64,000 bases of DNA from Phialophora verrucosa (taxonomy: Eukaryota; Ascomycota; Eurotiomycetes; Chaetothyriales; Herpotrichiellaceae), in assembly GCA_002099365.1 (NCBI GenBank), contig MSED01000003.1, positions 1,054,001-1,118,000 on the forward strand. The letters are read 5' to 3'. The position numbers and the translations under genes were made by a program. Under the pieces are notes generated by a model that saw only the letters and a program-made list of their open reading frames with translations, was not told the DNA's origin and did no database searches. Each line of letters starts with the position of its first letter. Within the stretch, counting starts at the first letter, position 1. Shown piece after piece: positions 20,767 to 31,632 of the stretch.

Positions 20767-21607
20767 GGTGTCAGTGAGAAGTGAAAGTGCTGAAGCGTGC
20801 AGCACCAGCACCAATGCAAGGGATCTTGAAACTTGACGGGGGGGACTGGAAAATAGTTTTGTGAATTTCAGAAGTCGCAGCGGAGGCCTCGGCGAAAGCT
20901 TCCGAGCCAAGGGGCGGAGTTAGGCTTCCCTACATAGGTAGGTAGAGGCTCCTGTCTTGCGCCTAAGATTAACTGGCCAGTGTACACAGTACTGGAATAT
21001 GGGAGTTAATTGAGATAGCAAATCACTTCCACTATGCGCATCATGTCGAGTGCCTCTGATTGTTCTCAGGAAGCCTCCCAAAGGAAGGGTGAACACGGTT
21101 CTGTCATGAAGGACAAAGTTCATTTCCGCATTGACCTATCCGGCGCCCCTTCTGCCAGATGCCGGGATTATGCTGCTCAAGATGCCAACATGTGGCCAAT
21201 TGCACAACCGCCGGTTGGATGCCGCATCTGCTTCCAGGCAAAGTGCAACCTTATCATCCACAATCATGCAAGCTGAAGAATGTTCCTCGAGCTTGACCTC
21301 TTTTGCCGTCGTGTATTTGCCCTTCTGGAGGTTCCATCCAACCCCCCCGCGTCCAGCGCAATCCAGCATGTCTTAGGTGTCGTTCCCGCGTCTTTCGCTC
21401 CTTTCTGACCTTACTATCTCGCTGCCGTGGGTGGTATGGCAGCAGCCTCTTCGCTCGTTTGAGTCGCGAATCGATGCGACAACCCATCATGCAAGCTGTT
21501 TGCTCGACCTGACACCGATACAGCCATATCTCCGCACACGCTCTTTACCAACACAGCCACGGATCGCAGCCACCGCTATATTCCTACTCGATAAGAGACG
21601 TTCCGCG
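20767..21607. other. intergenic, divergent promoters
   Basis: 841 bases between outward-facing genes. Several overlapping short frames occur without family resemblance. A pyrimidine-rich stretch near 21380-21420 on the plus strand may belong to the promoter of the downstream membrane protein. Confidence 0.4.
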
Positions 21608-22798
21608 ATGAAAAGAATGCGCGCCTCGATCCTCGCACTATGTCCCAGTCTTTTCACCCTCCTGCGTCTTGTCTCGGGCCAGAGCATTGTGCCGACGGCG
21701 TCCTCCCCCCAATTCCCTGGTTGCGCAGTCAGTTGCGCCGTCCTACTCCAAGCGCAGTCCTCCTGTGTCCCGCCGAGCGTCGCAACCACCAACCAGATCA
21801 CATATGAGAACTGCTTCTGTCAGAGCAGCATATTACAACCCCTCTACGGCACTCCCGACTCTGTGTGCGCCGCCGAATGTACGATTGAGTCGGATAGAGC
21901 TTTGCTGCAAACATGGTTCACCGGGTTCTGCCAACAAGTCGGCCAAGGGGTTGACCCTTTGGCCACCGCCTCAGTGACCGTTGTGACCGTCACAAGCTAT
22001 TCCACTCCTGCCCCAACCGCTACAAGCACGGGCACCGGAAGCGCGTCAGCTCCGGCGCCTTCATCACAGCAATCTTGGTAGGTACATTGTGGACTCTTTG
22101 CGATGTGCGCTAATGGGCATACTAGGATCGAGGGACACTGGCGATGGATTTTGATGCTAGGCATCTTAGCAGTGGGACTTCCATTGTTTGCGTGGCTATT
22201 GGTCTGCCTGAAACGTCGACACCGGAAGAAGCTTGAGGATCGGAGAGCCGCAGCCTCAGGGTTCCCTACCAGTGACGAGAAAAGAGCTGGAGCCCGTTCA
22301 GCCACTCCGGAACTCTGGGGCCCGCATCAGGTAAGAAGCTAGTTGATTTAGATTGTCTACGGAATATCAGCTGACCTTTGCTGCAAGCACATGCATCACA
22401 CGAAGGGGTGGGAATATCATAACGACCCAGCAATCGTCGGAAGTGGTGCGCTTGTATCCTCTTCCAGTAGACGAGACAAAAAGTTGAAGCGGGAATCGTC
22501 CTCGCACCGCAACCAGCGTGGCCAGCCTGAGATGACCGGATTCAGTGAAAGCAGACCCACTAGTAGGCCGCCTGCCTCACGCCGGCAATCGTCCAAGGGG
22601 AAAGCAAGGGCAGGCGACGAGATCAGGCCAGTCGACTCTCGTGGTTCTCACATGGAGCCTGCGAACAGGAGTCGCAGCAGGAGCCAGAGACGGAGGGATC
22701 CCGACAGTGACCTCGAAAGAGACGCTGGTGACCCGCAGCACGAGAGGCGACTTCGCGAAGTCAGGGGCGGTTACCGGAAGAGAGACAACCCTAGATGA
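21608..22798 (+). CDS. secreted-type cysteine-rich single-pass membrane protein
   Basis: Three exons (21608-22077, 22126-22330, 22388-22798) give 361 residues. A signal peptide covers about residues 1-24 (hydrophobic ALCPSLFTLLRLVSG). A cysteine-rich domain follows, with about eight cysteines in CAVSC, SSC, NCFC, VCAAEC and FC patterns, reminiscent of CFEM domains. After a Ser/Thr/Pro stalk, GHWRWILMLGILAVGLPLF starts a single span with a basic stop-transfer cluster (KRRHRKK). The cytosolic tail is long, polar and rich in RS and basic residues. This order is typical of a conserved fungal membrane-protein family often called 'integral membrane protein', with no settled function; surface sensing or heme/iron handling are guesses. 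Both introns restore the frame exactly. Confidence 0.8.
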
Positions 22799-23360
22799 AT
22801 GTCACGAAGGCAGCTGAACTAATGAATGTCACGATCCATACGGAGTACATTCTTCCAACTTCCCGTTCGATTCGCCGCCTGCACATGGAAGACTGACTGG
22901 GCTGACAACAGCAGAACGTGGAGAGTATTGCTGTAGGAAGCGGACCACTCGGATTGCGGTGTCATCTTCTCCATCGTTTTGTTCCTTGCTATCACCATCT
23001 CTGGACACCCCACGCGGCGTCGAGTCCCAAAGCGCCCAAAGCGGCTTAGTTCCCACCTCTCGCTATTGCGAAGCCATTCTTCATCGCAGCCTCGCTCCCA
23101 GCTTCGTGACGATCTCAGGGAGACGAAAGTCGCATAGCTCCCACCATTCACGGAGCGTATTCGGTCTTAACCATCCAAGCTCCATGTCAAGTCCGATGCA
23201 ATTACGGCTCCTGGTAATCGGTGAAAAGGTATAACTACGGCAGGCAAGTGATTTGGTATGTTCCATCCGTTCCGCTACAAGCACTCTTCTCTGCAATAAA
23301 CAAGAAGGCCAAAGAGCAAAGAAATACAAAGACAATCGTCATATCATTTAGAGCTGTAGA
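22799..23360. other. intergenic, promoter of DHA1 transporter
   Basis: No credible gene. Minus-strand frames of up to 110 codons overlap here but lack protein-like composition. Confidence 0.4.
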
Positions 23361-25353
23361 ATGAATACTCAACTGCTCAGAGACACCCAGTTCGGCCACC
23401 TCGTCCGCTTCCTATCCGGCAGAAAGTGTTTCCAATACCCCGATGAGATCGATCCATCCTTATGGATGCAGCGAGCCAAGCGAGACGAGCTGGACACAGG
23501 ACGCTCACAGCCGCCGGAGCCAGTCGACGATAGCAGGGAGAAGCCTGAAGGTCTTATCAATCAGGAGGACACCCCTTCTGAAGACCTTGGAACATTGGAG
23601 CGCATCATCAGTCTACGACAATCGGATCGCCACCACGACGTCGAGGAGAGCAAAGATATCGTTTTGATAGACTGGTACGGTCCAGATGATCCAGAGGTAG
23701 GTGTCGTACTCTCCATCGGAACATGGGGAATCAACCATCTTACATGCCATTGCAGAACCCACGCAACTGGCCGAGCAAGTGGAAACTACTGGTCAGTTTC
23801 CAAATCTGCTTGATGAACTTCGCCTTCTATATCGCCAGTTCTATCTACGTGCCGGGTGAGCTGAGCATCATGGAAGAATTTGGGATCGGCGAGACGGTTG
23901 CGACACTCGGTCTTTCGCTGTTCACACTGTAAGTCAGACGCTCCTGTTCTTCTATCGGACTCTCTTTCTTCGACTTGGGGAATGGAAATTCCTGTCTAAC
24001 CCAGCCGGCGTTCGTGTGTCTTCTTCTAGTGGATACGGTTTCGGCCCTATGCTTTGGAGCCCCATGTCCGAGATGGCCACGATCGGGCGCAACGACATCT
24101 ACTTCTTCACGTTCCTGGCGTTTGTCTTGCTTGAGCTTCCCACGGGATTTGCCGTCGACATGGCCATGTTCTTGACCTTCCGCCTCTTGACGGGCTTCGT
24201 CGGCAGCCCAGCCCTAGCCACCGGCGGCGCCACGATGGCGGACATGTACGAACCCGCCGGCGTCGCGTACGGGATCTGCATCTGGGGATCGTTCGGCATC
24301 CTCGGTCCAGTCATGGGCCCCATCCTCGGCGGCTACGTCGCGGCAGCAAAGGACTGGCGCTGGACGATCTGGGTGTTCACGTGGCTGTGTTCATGCACGC
24401 TCGTCATGATGTTCTTCCTGCTCCCCGAGACCAGCGCCGCAAATATCTTGTACCGTCGCGCGAAGAGGCTTCGCAAGCGCACAGGCGATGATCGACTGAG
24501 GAGCCAGTCTGAGATCGACGCGGCACATCATACCTGGAGGGATCACGCCGTGCTGCTCGGCCGAGCCTTCACTTTGACCTTCTCCGAGCCGATTGTGTTC
24601 TCGCTGGACCTGTACACGGCCCTCCTTTACGGCGTCTTGTTCATCTGGTTCGAGTCCTTCCCCCTCGTCTTCGGCGACATCTACGGCTTCGGTCTCGGCC
24701 AACAGGGCCTCGTCTTCCTGGGCATTTTTGGCGGCGCGCTCATCACCGTGCCACTATACCTCCTCTGGGTCAAGCACGGCATCATCCCTCGGTTCACGAA
24801 GCCGGGCTTCAAGCCCGAGATGGTCCTCCCTCCTACTTTCTTCGGTTCGGCGGCCCTGCCTATCTGCTTGTTCTGGTATGGTTGGTCGGCGCGGCAAAGT
24901 GTGCACTGGATAGTGCCGATTATCGGCTCCGGGTCCTTCACGATCAGCATCGTCACCTTGTTCACCCCCGTGCTGAATTATCTAGGGATCTCATACCCCA
25001 TGTTTGCAGCCTCCATTTATGCGGGCAATGCCTTGTTTCGGGCGACCTTTGGGGCGATATTCCCGCTCTTTGTAAGTCGGCATGCTTTGCCCCGATACGA
25101 TTACCGCGCAGTTGATAGTTGGCTCACGCGCTGTTCGACAGGCACGACAACTCTTCCGCAGACTTGGCATCGGGCCGGGCAATTCATTGTTGGGAGGCAT
25201 TGCCATCTGCTTCATGCCGCTGCCGTATGTATTTTACAAGGTCTGTTCATAGCTTGCCCCTTTGTCCCCCTTGGTCGAGAGGAACGTGCTAACAATGCAA
25301 AGCGTGGGGAGAAGATCCGGCACCTGAGCAGGAATGCTCGTCACGATGTCTAG
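23361..25353 (+). CDS. MFS transporter, DHA1 family
   Basis: Five exons (23361-23696, 23756-23928, 24030-25071, 25142-25240, 25303-25353) encode 566 residues. A cytosolic N-terminal tail of about 115 residues ends in DPENPRNWPSKWK, the family motif before span 1. Twelve spans follow, with RLLTGFVGSPALATGGA and the GPVMGPILGGYV antiporter motif C in span 5 and LPETSAANIL after span 6. The last intron has a GTCTGT donor and a clear GCTAAC branch site, and yields a short final exon ending in ARHDV. DHA1 carriers export drugs, polyamines or weak acids using the proton gradient. It is larger than the DHA1 gene at 16.0-18.0 kb and not a recent copy of it. Cargo unknown. Confidence 0.92.
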
Positions 25354-25755
25354 AACCGGCGGAAGGGGGATAGGATGCGAATTCAGACAGGGAAGAGGAC
25401 ATTTCCAGGACATATTCCGTATATAATCACAGTCTACGGCACGTTAGTGTAGCAAACCGGTCTTCTCTATCAGGTCGATATACGCATCGCCCATCAGTAC
25501 CGAGCAAGCAGGCTGATCTGTACACCCCGTCCTGCCATATCCAATCAAGCAAACACCCCACGCACGATCTAGCATCTTCAACTCTATCACCTGTGTATAT
25601 ACAATCTATCCAACTTCTCTCCATCCAAGTGTCTAACCCCTTCTCAAGGCGCTCTATCACGCGCGTGCGTCCACACATCCAACCAAGCATGAGAGCTTTC
25701 AATACCTATAAAAGCTCACTCGTTGCTGTGCCCCGCCTGTGCCCCGGCCCGGGCA
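25354..25755. other. convergent intergenic region
   Basis: 402 bases between a plus-strand transporter and a minus-strand membrane protein. No gene or repeat is recognised. Confidence 0.4.
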
Positions 25756-26499
25756 TCACCTCTTCCCTGTCCCCTTCCGACCCTCGACCCCATTAACGCG
25801 CCCATACACCCACTTCAAAACCACGGTATTCAAGGCCATCAAGACAGCGCTCGCTGCGAAGACGCCCATGCGCTGCGCACTCCCCAGCAAGGCAAATAGC
25901 GGATAGGGATAAAAGCCATTATAGCTAAAGCACAGCTCGATCCAGAACCAGTACGCAAGGGCGATCGCGCACGACACGCCCAGGCTCGGCAGCACCGTAA
26001 TGCCCCATGGCGGACTGAACGCCAGGAGATCGAGCAGGAGGAAGGCTGCGGGCGCGGCGTGGAAGCTGAGGTCCGCGCCCACGGGCAGTTCGAGCTCCGG
26101 CGGAACCACGAGCGCCGGGTCCACCAGCCGGAGACCCCAGTAGAGGAGCGAGACGAGCAGCTCGAGCGGCGCGGCGCACATGCTCAGCGTGTTCTTGGCG
26201 CTGAAGATCCCGGGGCTGAGACTCAGGTCGGCGAGCAGGCCCAGGAGGAAGGTCAGCGTTGCGAGCGTCAACCCGATGATCGTCAGGTATTGGAAGTGCC
26301 AGCCGTAGGCCGAGTTGATCTCGTTGGGGTGCGTGTGTAGCCAGTTGTACGAGTAGGTGAAGGACGCGAGCCCCAGGGCGTGCAGTGCGGCGGAGAGGTC
26401 GCGCGACGGGGCGCGCAGGCGTTGAAGCGGGTGTTGGTCCGGGAGAGGGAGGGTGTCGGCATTGGGGTTGGGGCTGGCTTTGGGTTTCGTGGTCGACAT
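25756..26499 (-). CDS. FAR-17a/AIG1-like membrane hydrolase
   Basis: A single exon encodes 247 residues with about six hydrophobic spans. FQYLTIIGL contains Thr73, and LSFHAAPAAFLLLDLL contains His147. These correspond in position and context to the Thr and His described as the catalytic pair of human AIG1/ADTRP, which hydrolyse fatty-acid esters of hydroxy fatty acids in membranes. The segment NTLSMCAAPLELLVSLLYW is also characteristic. It is probably an ER or lipid-droplet protein. The start ATG at 26499 gives a short proline-rich cytosolic tail. The coding DNA is very GC-rich, so long open frames also appear in other phases, including one extending upstream of the start; they are byproducts. 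Confidence 0.85.
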   Translation of the reverse strand: MSTTKPKASPNPNADTLPLPDQHPLQRLRAPSRDLSAALHALGLASFTYSYNWLHTHPNEINSAYGWHFQYLTIIGLTLATLTFLLGLLADLSLSPGIFSAKNTLSMCAAPLELLVSLLYWGLRLVDPALVVPPELELPVGADLSFHAAPAAFLLLDLLAFSPPWGITVLPSLGVSCAIALAYWFWIELCFSYNGFYPYPLFALLGSAQRMGVFAASAVLMALNTVVLKWVYGRVNGVEGRKGTGKR

Positions 26500-27097
26500 G
26501 ATCTCGTCTGTTGGCCTGTTGGCTTTGAAGCTGGGAAGGAGGGAAGATGGTCAAGACGAAGACAGACGATGGGCAAGTTGTGCCGGGTTTCTTTTCCGAG
26601 CGTTTGGCTGATAACCCTGACGTAATGAAATGCAATGAACGTCGAGCACCAAGGCGTGGGACTCCGAGAACGCCCCTGTTAGGCAATCAACCAGTCAATC
26701 TATGGGATAGAAGGCGTGATGGGAAGGGAAAAAAGAGGTAGGTATTGAGTAGGAGTGGTAGGTAATAGAAGATGGTGAGGCATCGATGAGGTACAATTTG
26801 AATGCTGACGTAAACGCTCCGGGCTGAATAGTCATAAGGGCCACGGCTCTACTACAGCCTTGCAGGGGAGTCCAAGGTCCAAGATCTGGCGCATCAGCAA
26901 CAAAGAGACAATCAATCCTATATACGAGTGTCACTCTCTGTAAGGACAGTTGGGTATTTTGCAATGCCCCTCAACTCCGACGCTCAGCAAAACACAATCG
27001 TAAGATAGCATAGAATCAGAGTCTAACGGTCTCAGCCGAGACTCGGATTTCGAGCTTCATGTCGTCCTTGCAAATACCTGCGTCGAAATCGGCGCGG
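26500..27097. other. intergenic, promoter of AIG1-like gene
   Basis: 598 bases between two minus-strand genes. No credible gene is seen; short frames only. Confidence 0.4.
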
Positions 27098-29889
27098 TCA
27101 TCCAAAAAAGTCCCCAGTAGTCAGGCACTCCCAACTGACCCCAGTCTTCCACACTTCCTCCATGACTCTTCTGGCTCGGCTGACTTGACACATTCCAAGT
27201 CCTTCAGCTCCTTTGATACGACTGAGGACTTCTGCTCGATCCAATTGGTCCTCCGCTTCAACTCCAGCCGTGAACATGGGGAAGAGTAAACATGCTTCGG
27301 CACTTCCGCCTTCTCTGATCTTCTGTTGCTGGATTTTGACGATTTCGTGTACTGCGTGCTGCACCTCCGGGTCGCTGCGAGGTCTGTTGTGAACTCGACG
27401 CAGCAAGTGGACCAACCCGGCCCAGTGAAACGCCGAATTGGTTGCCAACGATTCCTCCACGTCCTTCTGCGACATCTCTGCATAGGCCGAGGGGCGCCGG
27501 GTCCCCTGAGCTCCGCATAGTGAGGCCTTGGTCATCTGAGGGCTGTGGTGAGCACACGAGATTTGTTCGTGGTTTTGAGCCTTTTCCAGCTCCAGGCGCA
27601 ATTTCTCTGCCCGCTGCAGTATGTCCATGGATGGTCTCCAGTCCTCATTGATTTGCCCTGTCTGCAAATCCATTCGGCCGGCCGCTTCACATTCTCGTGC
27701 CAGAACAGCCACCTGAGCCAGGATCTGGACACATCGAGTGGTGAATCCAAGTAGACAGTCGATGGTATAATCGTCTTCGTCATCGGCCTCGTCGTCTGTC
27801 AGGGACAACTCCTTGGCAGAGGTACTATCTTCATGTGAGTTTGCCCAGTAATTACCGACAAACAGAGGCTCTTCATTGCGTCGTCCTGACAATGAACCCA
27901 TAACATCGAGATATGCCAGCCACCGTGTCAGGAAGTACATGACTGGGTCTTTGCGCGAGATCGAATGTGGACCTGTTCGGGCACGAATGATGCTGCGGGC
28001 AATGCTGAGGTGATTCTGCCAGGGAATTGATACCCCAAAGCTCGATGGCGATATTATCTCCAGAGAGGACAGCATGATGGCCGTCGCGAGATTGGCATTG
28101 GAGACCTCATAGTTTGACACGTTATCCAGCGTTTGTCGAAGCGAAGGGAACACGTCCCGCACCCAGAGCGCTATTCGATTGGCAGGCTCTGGATGGTTCA
28201 GGAGTCTAGCTCGATGGCACGCCGAGTAGGCAAGGAGTAGATTCAGCAGATTCGGGTTGTCAACGGCCACTATGGCATGTCAGTAAGGCATTGCGACGAG
28301 GTCAACGACCGAAGTGGGTCCGGCAACGTACTCTTGGGTAATATCGTCTTGAACGGGTTCTCGGGACAATCATGTGGGACAAGGATTCTCGCGGTGTGAT
28401 TGAGGAAGTGATGGAAGTACAGCAAATTCATTGGGTTCTTGGAGAGAGTGAGAGGCAATGGTTCAAGCTTTCGGGGAATCTTGATGGGCACTGGTGATGC
28501 ATAATAACCGCCTTTAGCAAAGACGGTGTCTCGACTGACCAGGCCGAAGCCGAATTCGGGGACGCCCAGGTCGGTGTCGTGCAGCCACGACTCGAAATCG
28601 CTGTGCTCGGATGGAGACATGCCAGAGATGGCCATAGTATCGTTATTCCGAGGAATATCAAGATCCACATTCCCACGATCTTGACCGTATGTCTCCGTCT
28701 CGGTGTACGAGATCATCCGCTGATGGAGAGATCCACGCCGCGGAATCTGTTCGTCGGGTGCTTGATTCTGGCCGTTGGAGGTGGCGGACCCCCTGCGATC
28801 GTCAGGCTCTGGATCCTCGGAGAGCAGAGAGCTGACAGAAATCCGACGATCGTCATTATCCTGATTTTGAGACGTCGCCGACGTCCCGGGCGTCAAGGGA
28901 TTAGCTAGATACGAGGGGAAGAAGGTTGGGGTGTTTGGGTTGAACTGAACTCGTGGACCAATTTCTTCGATGTCGTTGGGGCCATAAGACCCGGCGCGCT
29001 GATAGTTAGCAGCGGACCGGCCGAAACTGTCTGTCCTAGGGCTCAGCTTCATCCTTTTGGCTGGGTTGTAGGGTGAATTTATCGACTCGTGGTAGCTCAT
29101 TGGATTGGATGTGTGCATGGGGGGCGGCATCTGCATCGAATAGCCGTTGAAGTTGTTCATCCCGTTGAGGGTGGGACTTCCATATCCGGATTCTGAGGGA
29201 GAGGGATAAGGCGGGAGGCCGAGCGGATGGCGGGCAGAGGTTGAGAGAGGAACATGATCAAGTGGAGGGGGAGTGCCTCCGTTTCTGTTGTCACCCCATT
29301 GAGGAGTCCGTAGTATGGGCGGCGGGGGTAGTATGGCTGGGTTGAATTCACTGGCTTGTGGGAGGGGTATATTGACCTGGAAGTCGTTGACACTTGGCAA
29401 AGGCGACTCGAATGGAGGCTGCTCGAGGGAATAGTTGGGGGTATGGACGGCGAGGGAGGGCGCTGGAGTGTGTCCGTTCGCACTTGGGCTGGTGTCGGAG
29501 GTGCCATTGGTATAGCCGTTGGTGGACTGAGGAGTGCCAAAGGACATGGGTGCCGAGCCTGGTTTTGCATTTCCTTCTTCTTTCTTCTTAGTCCGACCGT
29601 CCCAGTTCAGCCGAATGCTATAGTCGCACGTCTCGCCCTGTCGTTGGCAGTTGGCGCAGGCGGGCTTCTCTTCTCCGCTGTATAACACTGTCAGCATCCA
29701 CCACCACCATCAGCATACGGAGCGGGATCATCACTTACCATTTGACCTTCCTTGACTTGCAAGGCCTGTGAGCGCACATATGAGTTTATTGTCCTGAGCA
29801 CTGGACAAGGCATGAACCAACCAGCATCCGTTCCTGGACCGTTTCTTGACCTCTTTTCCATCCTGGTCGGGTTTCTTTGGGCGCGGCAT
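27098..29889 (-). CDS. Zn2Cys6 transcription factor
   Basis: Four exons (29889-29822, 29765-29739, 29677-28332, 28269-27098) give 870 residues. The DNA-binding cluster is assembled across the first three exons: NGCWPCKSRKVKCGEEKPAC, then ANCQRQGETCDYS, with Cys22 first. Exon 2 is only 27 nt; its donor and acceptor split Trp and Cys codons and restore the standard spacing. A long Pro/Ser/Asn-rich middle region (about residues 50-300) follows. The C-terminal half (ILPKMAVDNPNLLNLLLAYSACHRARL onward) looks like the helical Fungal_trans_2 domain. It acts in the nucleus as a pathway regulator. Targets are unknown, and nothing ties it to the oxidation cluster 8 kb away. The first donor, GTTGGT, is weak but is required by the zinc motif. 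Confidence 0.9.
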
Positions 29890-30879
29890 GGCGGCGGTGC
29901 AGAGGTGTCACCCAGATCGAGCGTGGTACAGCGACATCAACATTCGCGATCCGATATTGGCCTTTGTGTCATCTCAACATCACCCGGATGCAGGCAACGG
30001 ATGAGATGGGGGGGAGGGATCGAGAGGATCAATTAAACTCAAGCAGCGCCGACGCGGGACAAACAACCCGTCGAGACTCGGATGCTGGCAACAACGGCCT
30101 CAGGAGTCGAATGCGGCATAGGCGGGAAGCAGATGGCACACTCGCTGCCATGGCATCTTCTCCCCAGCTCAATTATGGTACGAGTGATGAGGAGGAGAAA
30201 GAGAGGACAACGATAGGCTTATTTTCATTTTGAAGTAGCCGAAACAAGAGCAGGTGCTGAACCTTCCCAGGCAGCCCAAGGCCTCCCCATAGGCTAGTGG
30301 GCAGGTTCCCAGGGCCCTAACTACTCGTTTAGGCGGGAGGATGGAATGGTGCACGGGTCTGACTCGAGGCTAGAACCACCTGAAGTCTTCATCTCGAAGC
30401 ATCAGACGCCTGCTCTTATCCGAGCTGAGGTGCACACTGCTTCCGCATCATGCACGGGCCACCTCATGCCCTTTGGTGGCCTTGGATGCTGACTCAAGCC
30501 TTCGATCACGGCTAATTATCGCAGGCGGCAATGCGAGGATTGTATGTATGTAGTTTGCAGTGTCAGTGCCGCGCAGTTGGCTTCCACGACGATTGCATCC
30601 GGGGGTGGTCCTGCTTGCGTAGGTAGCGCCCAATGAGCCTGTGAAGGAGCTCGAATTGCACGTGCCCGCAGAGCTCGGAAAAATGACTTGGAAACAGAAG
30701 TGACAGCAAACACCAAGTCAATTGCTGCAAATGCGTGTCCGTGCAAATTCATCCTCGTTTAGTACATCTTAATCTGTTCAACCTTGCTATCATTTCCACC
30801 ATGAGCAACTAAGATATCCGTGACAAGAGCCGAAACTTATTGCTTCCAACATCAGCATTAGTTGAACAGGAGGCTCATC
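29890..30879. other. divergent promoter region (regulator / PAM17)
   Basis: 990 bases between outward-reading genes with no credible gene. A purine-rich run near 30190-30215 is the only compositional feature. Confidence 0.4.
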
Positions 30880-31632
30880 ATGTACTCGAAAACGACGACT
30901 CTCGGGTTGCAGCTCACACAATCTCGTCCCACGCTGGTTTCATCACACAATGCGCTGTCGGCGACGAGACGAGCGCTCTCGTCAGCTGTCCTGATCCGAC
31001 GACATCAATACCAGCTGCGAGCTGCGAGGTTCCACCCCCTAGCTGCAAACCCGCCCGCGTCGACTACACCCTCATCCTTCTTCACGCCTTCGCTGTGCCG
31101 AACAAGACATGCCTCAACTTCCGCGAACCCCTCCGTCTCAGCAGCCGGCTCACCTGCTACTGCCCTTGACTGGAACACATTCTTTCGAATGCGAACCGTA
31201 CGACGACGGTATTCCCTCGCATCCTCAATCCTCACTTCTCTCGCATCCACGGGCGGTGCGCTGTATGCATTCTCAGAGATCCCAGCGCTTGCAGACAACA
31301 TCACCAAAGTAATCCCGACCGATCCGGTCATTGGAATAGTGATTGCCACCTTCAGCTCTACCGTGGTTGGCTGGCTGATAGGCCCGGCTTTTGGGAATGC
31401 TGTTTGGAGACTGTCGCATCGTACTCGGCTCCAAGAGTTCAATATCAAAGAGCGAGGCTTTTTCGAAAGAATAAAGAAGCACAGAGTCAACCCAAGTGGC
31501 GCCAGCACGAACAACCCGGTCCCTGATTTCTACGGCGAGAAGGTGGGAAGTGTAGCGGGATACCGACGCTGGCTCAAGGACCAGCGTGCGTTCAACAGGA
31601 AAAGAGGTGGAAACTATCCCTCTACAGTATGA
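30880..31632 (+). CDS. PAM17: PAM17, presequence translocase-associated motor subunit
   Basis: A single exon encodes 250 residues. The N terminus is basic, Ser/Thr-rich and free of acidic residues, as expected for a mitochondrial presequence. The mature part starts ALDWNTFFRMRTVRRRYSLA and has two spans separated by a short loop. It ends with NPVPDFYGEKVGSVAGYRRW and LKDQRAFNRKR, all strongly conserved in PAM17. The protein sits in the inner membrane and helps couple the TIM23 channel to the Hsp70 import motor. The first ATG, at 30880, is used; the open frame extends six codons further only to a TTG. No intron is needed. Identification is firm. Confidence 0.95.
   Translation: MYSKTTTLGLQLTQSRPTLVSSHNALSATRRALSSAVLIRRHQYQLRAARFHPLAANPPASTTPSSFFTPSLCRTRHASTSANPSVSAAGSPATALDWNTFFRMRTVRRRYSLASSILTSLASTGGALYAFSEIPALADNITKVIPTDPVIGIVIATFSSTVVGWLIGPAFGNAVWRLSHRTRLQEFNIKERGFFERIKKHRVNPSGASTNNPVPDFYGEKVGSVAGYRRWLKDQRAFNRKRGGNYPSTV

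Noticed and set aside
20767..20910. N-terminal extension of the DUF6314-like protein
   Set aside because: It would start at TTG and has no similarity; the ATG at 20766 precedes the conserved domain closely.
25925..26686. 253-codon minus-strand frame overlapping the AIG1-like gene in another phase
   Set aside because: Its Arg/Pro/Ala-rich composition is a byproduct of GC-rich codons; the overlapping frame has six spans and conserved Thr/His.
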